Shown in pieces: positions 46,254 through 55,011 of a stretch of DNA of 64,000 nucleotides. The translations under genes were made by a program, and so were the position numbers. This DNA is from Acidobacteriota bacterium (GTDB lineage Bacteria; Acidobacteriota; Terriglobia; Acidiferrales; UBA7541), in the NCBI GenBank assembly GCA_021324935.1, contig JAJPIE010000062.1:1-64000 (forward strand), read 5' to 3'. The first letter of the stretch is position 1. Each line of letters begins with the position of its first letter. The notes beneath the pieces were generated by a model. It was not told where the DNA came from. It worked only from the letters and a program-made list of their open reading frames with translations, and did not search any database.

Positions 46254-47310
46254 ATGAGTTTTGCGTGGAGAAAGGCTTATTTCATTGGAGTTTTCGGGGT
46301 CGGCGCGCTACTGCTGGGGTGTGTTTTCGTAGGGGCTCAACCCCCCGCCGAAGGAAAACCGGTACTCCGAGTCGTGCAGGAGGTGGAACTCCCGGGCTCT
46401 GCGGTGCGGTTTGATTACCAGAGCCTCGATCCGAACGAGGAGAGATGGTACATCGCGCACATGAATGCGGGTCAATTGGTTGTGTTCGACACGTCCAAGC
46501 GCCAAGTGATTGCCAACCTCGACGGTTTCAAGCGAGTCCATGGAGTGATTTCCGTGCCGGAACTGGATCGCGTATACGACTCGGCGACGGGGGAATACCA
46601 GGTGGCAATGGTAGACCGCGGGAGCCTGAAAACGATCGCGCGAGCGGGCACGATACGGTACTCGGATGGTCTGGCGTTTGCGCCTAAGGTGAAGCGGGTT
46701 TTCGTTTCGGATGAGCACGGCGATGCCGACGCTGTGATTGATGCCGGGAACAATACGTTCTTGAAAACATCTCCTTGGCGGGTGGTGCTGGGAACACGGC
46801 CTGCAACGCGGGGAGGGGCAGCATCCTGGTAGCTGTTCATCACGCGAACGAATTGGTGGCGATCGACCCGGAGAAGATGGAGATTGTACGGCATGTTCCA
46901 TTGCCGGGATCGGGGGCCCGCACGGAATTGCGCTCGATGTGGATGCGCGGCTGACATTCGTCGCGAGGGAAGGGAACAACAGGCTGGCAGTGGTGGACCT
47001 ACAGACTTGGCAGATGACTTCGAGTTATCCGGTCGGGCGCGACCCGGACGTGCTTGCCGATGACGCCGCTGCCAAGCGCTTGTAAGTTTCCGCCGAGGCC
47101 GGACAAGGCACGGTTTTCCGAATGGAAGCGGGAAAACTTCTACCGGAAGGGCGGATAGACATGCCGCACGCGCACGCGGTCTCCGTCGATCCGAAAACGC
47201 ACCTGATTTATTTTCCGCTCGAGAATGTGAATGGAAAGCCCTTACTGAGCATGATGGCATGGGCTGGGAGAGATAGCGGGAGTAAGGTTCGAGGCGGACG
47301 CCAAGGCTAG
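46254..47310 (+). pseudogene. Decayed YncE-like beta-propeller protein
   Basis: An exported propeller (signal peptide MSFAWRKAYFIGVFG...) is encoded intact to about residue 178, with blades WYIAHMNAGQLVVFD and DRVYDSATGEYQVAM. From about 46780 the continuation is in other frames: HHANELVAIDPEKMEIV, then after a second shift near 46912 GPHGIALDVDARL and NNRLAVVDLQTWQM, then an in-frame TAA at about 47083 before VSAEAGQGTVFRM and HAVSVDPKTHLIYFPLENVNGKPLL. Two shifts and one stop mean it is a pseudogene. Confidence 0.82.
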
Positions 47311-47321
47311 TTTCGAAAGAG

Positions 47322-47347
47322 AACGGGCAGCCTGACGGCTGCCCGTT
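47322..47347 (-). terminator. Rho-independent terminator of carD
   Basis: Arms AACGGGCAGCC and GGCTGCCCGTT (11 bp) enclose GTCA on the minus strand, followed by TCTCTTTC. It ends 26 nt after the carD stop codon. Confidence 0.8.
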
Positions 47348-47372
47348 GAATGAAGCTTGTGCCACAGGAAAA

Positions 47373-47897
47373 TTACTGTTCCAGGGGCTCCTGCATTTGC
47401 GGGAATTGCAGCTTGGCTTTGGCCAGGGACTTGACGACCAGGCCCTCGGCAGTTTCCGCGGTGAGGTTGCGAGCCGTTGCCATTTCGCTGACCAGGAGAT
47501 ATTTGGCGCGCTCCAGCATTTTCTTTTCGCGGAAAGAGAGAGGCTTGCTGCGGCTGAGGGAGACGAGGCTCTTGAGGACGACGGCGACTTCGAGGAGGGA
47601 ACCGGTGCGCATGCGCTCGGAGTTTTCCTTGAAGCGGTGTTTCCAGTCGTGGTGAGAATTGAGTTTGCCTTTTTCGAGGAAGCCAAGAACCTTGGTGGTG
47701 TCTGTGGAGCGGATCACGGAGCGAAGGCCAACCGTGGCCGCGTTGGAATGAGGGACCATGACTCGCAAACCGCTGGATACAACGCGGATCATGTAATAAC
47801 GTTCGGTTCTTCCGTTGAGGATGCCATAACTGATTTGTTCGATAATTCCAACGCCGTGGTTCGGATAAACGACTTTGTCGCCAATCTTGTAGTCCAT
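47373..47897 (-). CDS. carD: CarD/CdnL-family transcription regulator
   Basis: A 174-residue RNA polymerase-binding regulator. The N-terminal Tudor-like domain begins MDYKIGDKVVYPNHGVGIIEQI and contacts the beta subunit; the helical C-terminal part (about 70-165) binds promoter DNA near the -10 element. The start ATG at 47897 gives the usual N-terminus; a longer open frame upstream is not like the family. CarD stabilises open complexes, in particular at rRNA promoters, in other bacteria. A strong terminator follows. Confidence 0.9.
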   Translation of the reverse strand: MDYKIGDKVVYPNHGVGIIEQISYGILNGRTERYYMIRVVSSGLRVMVPHSNAATVGLRSVIRSTDTTKVLGFLEKGKLNSHHDWKHRFKENSERMRTGSLLEVAVVLKSLVSLSRSKPLSFREKKMLERAKYLLVSEMATARNLTAETAEGLVVKSLAKAKLQFPQMQEPLEQ

Positions 47898-48178
47898 AGC
47901 TTCGGATGTCCCCCTACGAGATAAAGGGAGTGTAGGCGAGTGTGCTGGAAGAGTCAAGATATATCCATTGGAATCAGGAAGATAGGGCAAGTGCCGGGCC
48001 ATTTTGGCATCGAAATTGCTCGGCGCTAAGCGCTCTTAAGGTTAGATTGGCTGCGGTTATCAGCCTGGTCAGTAGGACAGGAGAGGAAGATTTAAGCGAG
48101 TCGCGCAAGTCTTTTGGATTGTGTGGGTCACATGGCAAGAGCGGATAACCATAAAATACACCGAGGGAAGCGCGGCAA

Positions 48179-48904
48179 GTGATTACGCTGGGAATCGACA
48201 CTTGTGAAGCGCGCGGCAGCGTGGCCGTGCGAAGAAATGGGGCACGAGTGTCGCTGCAAGCACATGAATCGACGCAAGATTATTCGTCCTGGCTGCTGCC
48301 CGCTGTGGAAAAGTCCCTGCTTGAAGCGGGGACGAAACTCAAGGATGTGAACGTGCTCGCGGTAGCCACGGGCCCTGGATCCTTCACTGGATTGCGCGTT
48401 GGCCTGACGACGGTAAAGGCTTGGTCCGAGCTGTACGGGATGGGAGTGGTGGGAGCGTCGCGACTGGAGGTAATGGCGCGGACGGTTTCCCTGAGCGAAG
48501 GGAACGGATACGTTGCCGCGAGTTTTGACGCGCAACGTGGCCAGATCTTTGGCGGTTTGTATCGTATCGGGACCAACGAAGGTTTGCGTGCGGTCGCGCC
48601 GGAGATGGTGACCTCCGCAGAGGAATTCATAAGCTGGGTGGGAGAGCAAGCCGGGCGGGATGCGGTGCGGTGGGTGACGCTGGATCCGATGCTGCTGGAG
48701 GCAGCCGCAAGTTGGAAAGTCCGGGTGGCGCGCGGAGAATCGCTGGTGGTTTGCACAACTGAACTTGCGGGTGGAGTGGCGGAATTGGGAGAAGAGCGGG
48801 CGGGGAGAGGTGAACTGAGTGACGCGTTGCAGTTGGACGCGAACTACGTGCGGCGGTCGGATGCAGAGCTTTTCGGGAAGGATCCGGGAAGTCATGGGCG
48901 GTGA
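48179..48904 (+). CDS. tsaB: tRNA t6A synthesis protein TsaB
   Basis: A 241-residue ASKHA-fold protein that pairs with TsaD in t6A37 synthesis. LGIDTCEARGSVAV and VATGPGSFTGLRVGLTTVKAW are its signature. GTG start at 48179. It lacks the metal-binding histidines of TsaD, as expected. The next gene rimI starts 11 nt before its stop. Confidence 0.9.
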   Translation: MITLGIDTCEARGSVAVRRNGARVSLQAHESTQDYSSWLLPAVEKSLLEAGTKLKDVNVLAVATGPGSFTGLRVGLTTVKAWSELYGMGVVGASRLEVMARTVSLSEGNGYVAASFDAQRGQIFGGLYRIGTNEGLRAVAPEMVTSAEEFISWVGEQAGRDAVRWVTLDPMLLEAAASWKVRVARGESLVVCTTELAGGVAELGEERAGRGELSDALQLDANYVRRSDAELFGKDPGSHGR

Positions 48905-49388
48905 AGGCAAGCGTGCGGGTGAGATTCTGGTCCGCGAATTCCGGGAGGACAAAGACGCCGCACAGGTGGCGGAGATTTTGCGCGGGGCGAAGGAAGCGAC
49001 GCTCTGGACGGAGGCTGACCTGGGGAAGATCAGAGTGCTCTCAGGCGTGAGCGCGTATGTGAGCCTGGAAAGCGGCAGAGCTTCCGGGGTGGCGATTGGA
49101 AGACGAGTTGAAGATGAGGCGGAAATCCTGAACCTGGCGGTGAAGCAGGCGGACCGGCGCAAAGGGATCGGAGCCAAGCTGGTAAGGCGCCTGCTCGTAG
49201 AATACAGAAGAGTTGGCGTGAATCGCGTGTTTCTGGAGGTTCGGGAATCGAACGCGGGCGCGATTGAGTTTTATGGGCAATTGGGGTTCCGGTTGGTGGG
49301 AAAGCGCAAGGACTATTACCGAGAGCCAGAGGAGTCTGCCCTGGTGATGGAATTGCGCCTGGCGAAATTCACAAGCCCCGGAGAATAG
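48894..49388 (+). CDS. rimI: Ribosomal protein S18 alanine N-acetyltransferase RimI
   Basis: A 164-residue GNAT acetyltransferase. DRRKGIGAKLVRRLLVEYRRVGVNRVFLEVRESNAGAIEFYGQLGF includes the acetyl-CoA-binding R/QxxGxG/A motif. The ATG at 48894 lies inside tsaB, consistent with the well-known tsaB-rimI coupling. It may acetylate S18, but GNAT specificities vary. Confidence 0.85.
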   Translation: MGGEGKRAGEILVREFREDKDAAQVAEILRGAKEATLWTEADLGKIRVLSGVSAYVSLESGRASGVAIGRRVEDEAEILNLAVKQADRRKGIGAKLVRRLLVEYRRVGVNRVFLEVRESNAGAIEFYGQLGFRLVGKRKDYYREPEESALVMELRLAKFTSPGE

Positions 49389-49487
49389 TACGAACTGGCC
49401 CTTGACTCCGGGATTCCCGGTGCTACCCTGCACGCATGCGGTATTCACACCCATTTTACAATCGCACCACAATCAGAGGAGGAACGC

Positions 49488-49730
49488 ATGGCAACACCGC
49501 AGCGGAGCCCTCGGGACATAATTGGTGAAGCCGACGCTGAATACCAGCGTCTGGCAGAGCAGCACCGCCAATACGAAGCAAAACTCCACGAACTTTCCCG
49601 CTCTCCCTACCACAGCAGTGAAGACCTGATCGAAGAAATCCAACTGAAAAAAATGAAGCTGCACGTGAAGGATGAAATGGAACGCATTGCTTCGCGCGTT
49701 CACAGTGCGCGCGCAAGACATTCGCAGTAG
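49488..49730 (+). CDS. Small DUF465/YdcH-like protein
   Basis: An 80-residue coiled-coil-prone protein preceded by AGAGGAGGAA. The helix with EADAEYQRLAEQHRQYEAKLHEL and LKKMKLHVKDEMERI matches the DUF465/YdcH (SlyX-like) family. Its function is unknown. It is a free-standing gene before psd. Confidence 0.8.
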   Translation: MATPQRSPRDIIGEADAEYQRLAEQHRQYEAKLHELSRSPYHSSEDLIEEIQLKKMKLHVKDEMERIASRVHSARARHSQ

Positions 49731-49818
49731 CTTGTCCGAAATCGCTCCCTCTCCATAGTTGTCGTAGAATGACCAAAGAGCTCCCGCGAGCCGGATTCGC
49801 GACGGGGTCAGGGAGACT

Positions 49819-50520
49819 ATGGTCAAAGAAGGTTACTGGTTTGGGCTGCCGCCGCTGGTTGCCGGGCTGGCATTGTGTACATTTATCTCGCCCGTCAGCC
49901 TAGCGGCGGGCGGAGTGCTGGTTTTTTTGGCTCTTTTCGTATTTTATTTCTTCCGCAATCCTACACGAGAGATACCCATGGAGCCGGGCGTGGTGGTGTC
50001 TCCGGCGGACGGGCGCGTGGTAGTGGTAAAAGAGGAGGAGAATAAAGGAAGACCGGGAAAGCGTATGAGTATTTTCCTGGCCATCTGGAACGTGCATGTG
50101 AACCGGTCGCCGGCCGCAGGAACCATCGAGAAACTGGAGTACAAGCGGGGGAAATTTTTGGCGGCGTGGGCGGAGAAGGCTTCGCTGGAAAATGAGCAGA
50201 ACGTGTTTACGCTGGCCAGCGAATATGGAGAAATGGAGTTCAAGCAGATAGCCGGGTGGGTGGCGCGCCGCGTGGTTTCGTGGAAAAAGACGGGCGACCC
50301 GGTGCAGCGCGGGGAATTGATTGGCCTGGTGCGCTTCGGGTCGCGCGTGGATTTGTGGCTGCCGGAGGGCGCCGAAATCGCGGTGAAGGTGGGAGACCAT
50401 GTGAAGGGCGGGTCGAGCGTGGTGGCACGGATGACGGCGGGTGTGACGGCCGATACAAAGCGGGGAAGCGCGGGAAAGAGCGCGCCGGAGAAAACCAAGG
50501 CAACGGAAAGCGGCGCGTAG
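49819..50520 (+). CDS. psd: Phosphatidylserine decarboxylase
   Basis: A 233-residue enzyme converting phosphatidylserine to phosphatidylethanolamine in the inner membrane. Two hydrophobic segments (about 8-45) come first, then SPADGRVVVV, NVHVNRSPAAG and the self-cleaving site RFGSR (G174-S175), where the pyruvoyl group forms. This short form (archaetidylserine-type) is usual outside enterobacteria. It is followed by pssA on the same strand. Confidence 0.92.
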   Translation: MVKEGYWFGLPPLVAGLALCTFISPVSLAAGGVLVFLALFVFYFFRNPTREIPMEPGVVVSPADGRVVVVKEEENKGRPGKRMSIFLAIWNVHVNRSPAAGTIEKLEYKRGKFLAAWAEKASLENEQNVFTLASEYGEMEFKQIAGWVARRVVSWKKTGDPVQRGELIGLVRFGSRVDLWLPEGAEIAVKVGDHVKGGSSVVARMTAGVTADTKRGSAGKSAPEKTKATESGA

Positions 50521-50600
50521 TAGAGTGAAGCGGTAGAGTCCATCTTACGGGTGGATTCGAGCCGGTTCGTGGTGCGCCCGGGGCGCTCGGAGAGCGGAGA

Positions 50601-51425
50601 ATGACGGAATTTGAACAACACGAGATACCGTTTCAGGAACGGGGACTGCGGCGCGCCAAGTTGCGCCGCGGGATCTTCCTGCTGCCCAGCTTGTTCACGG
50701 TAGCGAATCTGATGTGCGGGTATTATGCGTCGGTGGCCGCACTGGTGGGCGGGAAAGAGGATTTCGATCACGCCGCGAAGGCCATTGGGATTGCGATTCT
50801 GTTCGATTCGCTGGACGGGCGCATTGCGCGGCTGACGGGAACGAACACCGAGTTTGGCGTGCAATTCGATTCGCTGGCCGATGTGGTGAGCTTTGGCATC
50901 GCCCCTGCGATTCTGGCCTATGCATGGGGATTCCGCTTCGCGTTTGCGGGGAACGCGGAATTGCACCAGCTTGGCGAGTTGGCTTGGGTGTGCTGCCTGA
51001 CGTTTCTGGTGTGTTCGGCGTGGCGGCTGGCGCGCTTCAACGTAAAAGGGATGGAGCCAGGCGGGAGCAAGAATTTCGTGGGCATGCCGACGCCTGCGGC
51101 AGCGGGGGTGGTGGCGGCGATCGTGCACTCGCGGCACTACTTTGGGCCGCTGCTGGATTCGAGCTGGGCGTATGTGTGGTTCGCGCTGTTGCCGATTTTG
51201 GGCGCCTTGATGACCAGCACGGTGCGCTATTACAGCTTTAAAGATATTCCGTGGACACGAAGGCAGCCATCCGTAACCATCATCTTGCTGTTCCTGCTGG
51301 TGGCGATTATCTGGAAATATTCGGAAGTGGTATTGGTGATCATAGCCGGCACCTATGCCATCGCGGGGCTAATCCTGCACCTGGTGCGCTTCCTGCGGCA
51401 CAGGCTTGTGACAAGGACCGCCTGA
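50601..51425 (+). CDS. pssA: CDP-diacylglycerol-serine O-phosphatidyltransferase
   Basis: A 274-residue membrane enzyme making phosphatidylserine. The CDP-alcohol phosphotransferase motif is complete: DSLDGRIAR ... G ... DSLAD (69-94). About seven membrane helices follow. The psd gene upstream uses its product, so the pair makes phosphatidylethanolamine. Confidence 0.93.
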   Translation: MTEFEQHEIPFQERGLRRAKLRRGIFLLPSLFTVANLMCGYYASVAALVGGKEDFDHAAKAIGIAILFDSLDGRIARLTGTNTEFGVQFDSLADVVSFGIAPAILAYAWGFRFAFAGNAELHQLGELAWVCCLTFLVCSAWRLARFNVKGMEPGGSKNFVGMPTPAAAGVVAAIVHSRHYFGPLLDSSWAYVWFALLPILGALMTSTVRYYSFKDIPWTRRQPSVTIILLFLLVAIIWKYSEVVLVIIAGTYAIAGLILHLVRFLRHRLVTRTA

Positions 51426-51428
51426 CGC

Positions 51429-52442
51429 ATGTCCGCGGACCGAACCTCGCAAAAAATCGTGATTGCCGGAGCGTCGTCGCTGCTGGGCGGTGAGTTGAAA
51501 TCCCTTTTGGAGGAAAGCCGGTTTGCGGGATGGGAATTGCGGCTGGTGGATGAGGAGGACGCGGCAGGGACGCTGACGGAAGCGGGCGGCGAAGCGGCGG
51601 TGATCCAGCGGCTGGAAGAAAGCACGTTTCGCAACGCGAAATATGCGCTTCTGGCCGGCTCGACGGCATTCGGGAGTTTATGCGCGGCGCCGGCGCGGGA
51701 GGCCGGCGCGACCATCATCGACTTCACGCACGCGACGCTCTCCGATCCCGACGCCACGCCTTGGTTCCCGAAAATAGAAGCGCTGACGGGAAGGAGCGTG
51801 GCGAAACATGCGAAGACCTTCAGCGTGTTTTCAGCGGCGGGAACGGCGGGGTCGAGCCTGGCGCTGGTGCTGGAAAAATTCGGGTTGCAGCGGCTGGTGA
51901 TGGTGATGTTTCGTCCAGTATCGGAAAGCGGGCGGCCGGGGATCGAAGAGTTGGAGACACAAACATCGCAATTGCTCTCGTTTCAGCCGGTGGGCAACCC
52001 GGTGTTCGGAACGCAGGCGGCGTTCACGCTGCTGCCGCGGTTCGCGGTGGAGAGCAGGCAGGATTTGCGGCGGGAAGAGGCGGTGATTCGCGCGGAAGTT
52101 GCGGCGGCATTGAGCGAAGCGAGCGAGGGCGCGAAAGTTTCGCTGTGCCTGGTGCACGCGCCGGTGTTTTACGGGACGGCGTTCAGCGCGTGTGCGGATT
52201 TGGGCGAAGGCGCGGATATGGCTCGCCTGATCGGCGCGTTCAAAGAGGCGGGATGGAACGTAGCGGGAGAAGGGGAAGCGGGACCGAGCAACGTCAGCGT
52301 TGCCGGGGAGAGTCAATTGCATTTGAGCGAGCCGCGGGCGGATTTGTCTCGCGCCGGGGCCTGGTGGTTCTGGGGCGCGGCGGACAACTTGCGGTTGTCG
52401 GCGGCGAGCGGGATAAAGCTTGCGGAATGGCTGGAAGGATGA
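51429..52442 (+). CDS. Aspartate-semialdehyde-dehydrogenase-like protein without catalytic Cys
   Basis: A 337-residue protein with the Asd fold: a Rossmann motif VIAGASSLLGGEL (about 10-22), a long catalytic-domain region with FRPVSESGRPGIEELE (compare QAVSGAGxxG), and HAPVFYGTAFS (compare VPVFxGH). Where Asd has NPNC(S/T) with its catalytic cysteine, this protein reads SAAGTAGSS. It therefore probably lacks dehydrogenase activity. It starts 3 nt after pssA and overlaps lptE by 4 nt, so it belongs to the envelope operon. Function unknown. Confidence 0.75.
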   Translation: MSADRTSQKIVIAGASSLLGGELKSLLEESRFAGWELRLVDEEDAAGTLTEAGGEAAVIQRLEESTFRNAKYALLAGSTAFGSLCAAPAREAGATIIDFTHATLSDPDATPWFPKIEALTGRSVAKHAKTFSVFSAAGTAGSSLALVLEKFGLQRLVMVMFRPVSESGRPGIEELETQTSQLLSFQPVGNPVFGTQAAFTLLPRFAVESRQDLRREEAVIRAEVAAALSEASEGAKVSLCLVHAPVFYGTAFSACADLGEGADMARLIGAFKEAGWNVAGEGEAGPSNVSVAGESQLHLSEPRADLSRAGAWWFWGAADNLRLSAASGIKLAEWLEG

Positions 52443-53008
52443 GTTGGGTGCGGCGGTTGGCGAAAAGCAGGTCCCTCGCTTCGCTGGGGCTGACAGTTTA
52501 CCTGTGTATGGTGGCGGCCGGCTGCGGGTATCACACCGCGGGGCACTTTAACACGCTGCCGAAGAGCATTCACGTGATCGCCGTGCCGGCAATGGAGAAC
52601 AAGACGACGACCTATCGCGTCGAGCAGAAGCTGACGGCGGCGACGATCCACGAGTTCCTGGCGAAGACAAATTATAAGGTTGTCCCGAACGCGAATGACG
52701 CCGACGCCGTGTTGACCGGCAGGGTTCTGAGCATGGAGACGCTGCCACTGCTGTTCCAGACGACCACGACGCAGACGGCCTCGACGGCGCAGGCGACCGC
52801 GATGCTGGTGACGATGAAGTGCGAAGTGACGCTGACAGAGCGCGACACGGGCAAGGTGCTCTATCACAACGCGAATTTCGTTTTCCGCAACGAATATGAG
52901 CTTTCCACCGACGTGCGCAGCTTCTTTCAGGAAGGCGACCCGGCGTTGGACCGCATGGCACGGGATTTCGCGGATCGGTTGGTGGCGGCGGTGACCGAAA
53001 ATTTCTGA
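52439..53008 (+). CDS. lptE: LPS-assembly lipoprotein LptE
   Basis: A 189-residue lipoprotein that plugs LptD in the outer membrane for lipopolysaccharide export. The signal region ends in a lipobox VAAGC (cysteine at about residue 29) followed by GYHTAGH. IHVIAVPAMENKTTTYRVEQKLTAATI is characteristic of LptE-like proteins. Its start overlaps the Asd-like stop by 4 nt (ATGA) and holA follows 12 nt after it, the common lptE-holA order. Confidence 0.85.
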   Translation: MSWVRRLAKSRSLASLGLTVYLCMVAAGCGYHTAGHFNTLPKSIHVIAVPAMENKTTTYRVEQKLTAATIHEFLAKTNYKVVPNANDADAVLTGRVLSMETLPLLFQTTTTQTASTAQATAMLVTMKCEVTLTERDTGKVLYHNANFVFRNEYELSTDVRSFFQEGDPALDRMARDFADRLVAAVTENF

Positions 53009-53020
53009 TGGGAATTTCCG

Positions 53021-54067
53021 ATGGCGAAGCTGAGCACAGATGAATTTCTGGAGCGGCTGGCGAAGGGCAAAGCGGTGCCGGCGGTGTTGCTGCTGGGCGA
53101 TGAGCCTTATTTGCGGGACGAGTGCCGCAAGCAACTGATCGAAAAGTTTGTGCCGGAGGGGGCGCGGACCTGGGCGGTTTCGCACTTTTCGGCGGACAGC
53201 GAAGAGACGCAAGCGGCCATGGACCAGGCGCAGACGTTGCCGATGCTTTCGCCGCAGCAGGTGGTGTTTTTGGAAGAAGCCGAGACCATCGAGAAGCTGG
53301 GCGAAAAGGCCCGCGACGAGGCGGTGAAAACGCTGGAAACTTACCTGGAGAATCCAGCGCCATTCACCGTGCTGGTGATCGAGGCAAGCGGCCTGGACCA
53401 ACGGATGCGGCTGGCGAGGTTGCTGCTGGAGAAAGCGCTGGTGGTGGACGTGGGTTTGGGCGAAAACGTGGACGAGCGCGTGGCGGCGGCCGCGGCGCTG
53501 GCGAAATCGCTGGCCAAAGAACAGGGGATTGAGTTTGAGAAGGGCGCGGCCGAGGATCTGGCGGAACTTGTGAGCGGCGACTTAATGCGGTTGAAGACGG
53601 AAGTGGACAAGCTGGCGACGTATGCGGGGGATCGCGCGATCGTGAAGCGCGAAGATGTAGCGGCGCTGGTGATTTCCGAAAGGCGCGCGACGATCTGGGA
53701 AGTGGCGGAATTTCTGGCGGCGCGGCAACCGAAAAAGGCGCTGGAATTTTTTGATCGGTTGCTGCGCGAGGGCGAAGAACCGGTGGCGATGCTGGGCGCG
53801 ATGGCGTGGATGTACCGGAAGCTGGTGGAGGCGACGGAGGTGCGCGCGACAAATGGCTGGCAGGCTGCGCGCGCGCTCGGGATGCGGCCGGAGCAGGCGG
53901 AACTGGCGATTCAAAGTGCGCGGAAGATTTCGAAGGAGCGGCTGCTCGAAGGAATCAAGGCGCTGCGCGAGGCCGATAACCGGTTGAAGGGCGGCACGAA
54001 GGATCCCCATTCGGTGATGGAGTTTTTGGTGTGGGAGTTGAGCGGAGCGCGGGCGGCGGGGAAGTAG
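53021..54067 (+). CDS. holA: DNA polymerase III subunit delta
   Basis: A 348-residue clamp-loader subunit. AVLLLGDEPYLRDECRK, LPMLSPQQVVFLEEAE, DYLENPAP-like text and the C-terminal ALREADNRLKGG are typical of HolA. It begins 12 nt after lptE. The ATG at 53021 is the only sensible start. Confidence 0.92.
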   Translation: MAKLSTDEFLERLAKGKAVPAVLLLGDEPYLRDECRKQLIEKFVPEGARTWAVSHFSADSEETQAAMDQAQTLPMLSPQQVVFLEEAETIEKLGEKARDEAVKTLETYLENPAPFTVLVIEASGLDQRMRLARLLLEKALVVDVGLGENVDERVAAAAALAKSLAKEQGIEFEKGAAEDLAELVSGDLMRLKTEVDKLATYAGDRAIVKREDVAALVISERRATIWEVAEFLAARQPKKALEFFDRLLREGEEPVAMLGAMAWMYRKLVEATEVRATNGWQAARALGMRPEQAELAIQSARKISKERLLEGIKALREADNRLKGGTKDPHSVMEFLVWELSGARAAGK

Positions 54068-54297
54068 AAAACGGATAATCGAACCTGGAAAGGAAAACCC
54101 CCGCTTTGCAAATGCCGCGAGAGCTGGCCAGCCGAGAGCCCTTTCGCAATTGAGACGCGGCCCGCCAAAATTCCAATATGGTGGCGGAATAGGGCCGGGA
54201 GTCCTGCTTCGGATTCTCGACAATCCTGGCTCTCCATGCGTTGGTGATTTTCGCCTTCGAATGGTCCGTAGTCCTTTTGAAGGAGTAGCCTAATCGC

Positions 54298-54687
54298 ATG
54301 TTTCCGAATTCCTGGGTAAGTGGCGCAGGTCTAGTGTCTGGGCGTTTGGATCGCTATCTTAAATGGGCAACATGGGCGGAACTAGTGATGTTTCTAGCCG
54401 GGCTCTTCGCTGCTTATTGCTGGTACTTGCAACTCAAGGGCCGAGCTTCTCCTCTTCAATATTTGACAGTTAGGATAGTTCTGGCAGTTCTCGGAGCAAT
54501 GGGGGCTTTGAGCGGAACATTTCTCTCGGAGGCAATGTGGAATTTTTGGAGAGACCACGATTCCTCGCCCAAGGGCCTTAAGAAACTGTGGAATTGGATC
54601 ATGGTTTTGTTTGTCATATTTGGGAGTGCTGCTTATTACCACCTCGTATATAAGCCCCAGATCCGCCGGCTCTCCTCACCGGGATAG
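54298..54687 (+). CDS. Small membrane protein of unknown function
   Basis: A 129-residue protein with three hydrophobic helices (about 28-45, 58-78, 98-117). No motif or family is recognised. Its base composition is clearly nearer to even than its neighbours', and codons differ, which suggests separate origin. The 230-nt interval before it and the short gap after it hold nothing else that I can recognise. Confidence 0.55.
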   Translation: MFPNSWVSGAGLVSGRLDRYLKWATWAELVMFLAGLFAAYCWYLQLKGRASPLQYLTVRIVLAVLGAMGALSGTFLSEAMWNFWRDHDSSPKGLKKLWNWIMVLFVIFGSAAYYHLVYKPQIRRLSSPG

Positions 54688-54740
54688 CTAAGGCGCCGCG
54701 GCATTACGCCAGCTGGTGCGTATGAACGCGTTTAAATGAC

Positions 54741-54950
54741 TTACGCGAAGGGGAGGCGGTCGCGGGGAGTGGGGATGGGGCGCCCGAGTCGTTTGGCGGT
54801 TTCGAGCCATTCCTGAATGATGATTTCGGCGTTGGCGAGAGCTTCTGTGTGCCTCTTCCCGTCGGCGGCGCAGCCGGAGAGTTCGGGGACTTCGGCGATG
54901 AACGCCTCGTCGGCCTGACTCCAAAGGATGATGATTTCGCATTTAGTCAT
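54741..54950 (-). CDS. HicB-like antitoxin-family protein, no HicA nearby
   Basis: A 69-residue protein with the partial RNase H-like fold of HicB: EIIILWSQADEAFIAEVPELSGCAADGKRHTEALANAEIIIQEW. It is short, with no DNA-binding tail, and ends in a conserved-looking PTPRDRL. No HicA toxin is found on either side: ilvE follows at 55012 and a plus-strand membrane gene lies at 54298-54687. Confidence 0.75.
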   Translation of the reverse strand: MTKCEIIILWSQADEAFIAEVPELSGCAADGKRHTEALANAEIIIQEWLETAKRLGRPIPTPRDRLPFA

Positions 54951-55011
54951 CGATGCCTCCCCGCAAGACCCAGGAAGGCGGCGTAAAGGCGCCCGCTTCA
55001 GAAGGTGGCCG

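Noticed and set aside
47898..48178. Possible small gene or RNA between carD and tsaB
   Set aside because: No ribosome site with a family-like frame and no stable conserved structure seen; probably just two promoters.
51680..53008. 442-codon plus-strand frame spanning the Asd-like gene and lptE
   Set aside because: Only its last 190 codons are lptE (from ATG 52439); the first part is an out-of-frame Gly/Arg-rich shadow of the Asd-like gene.
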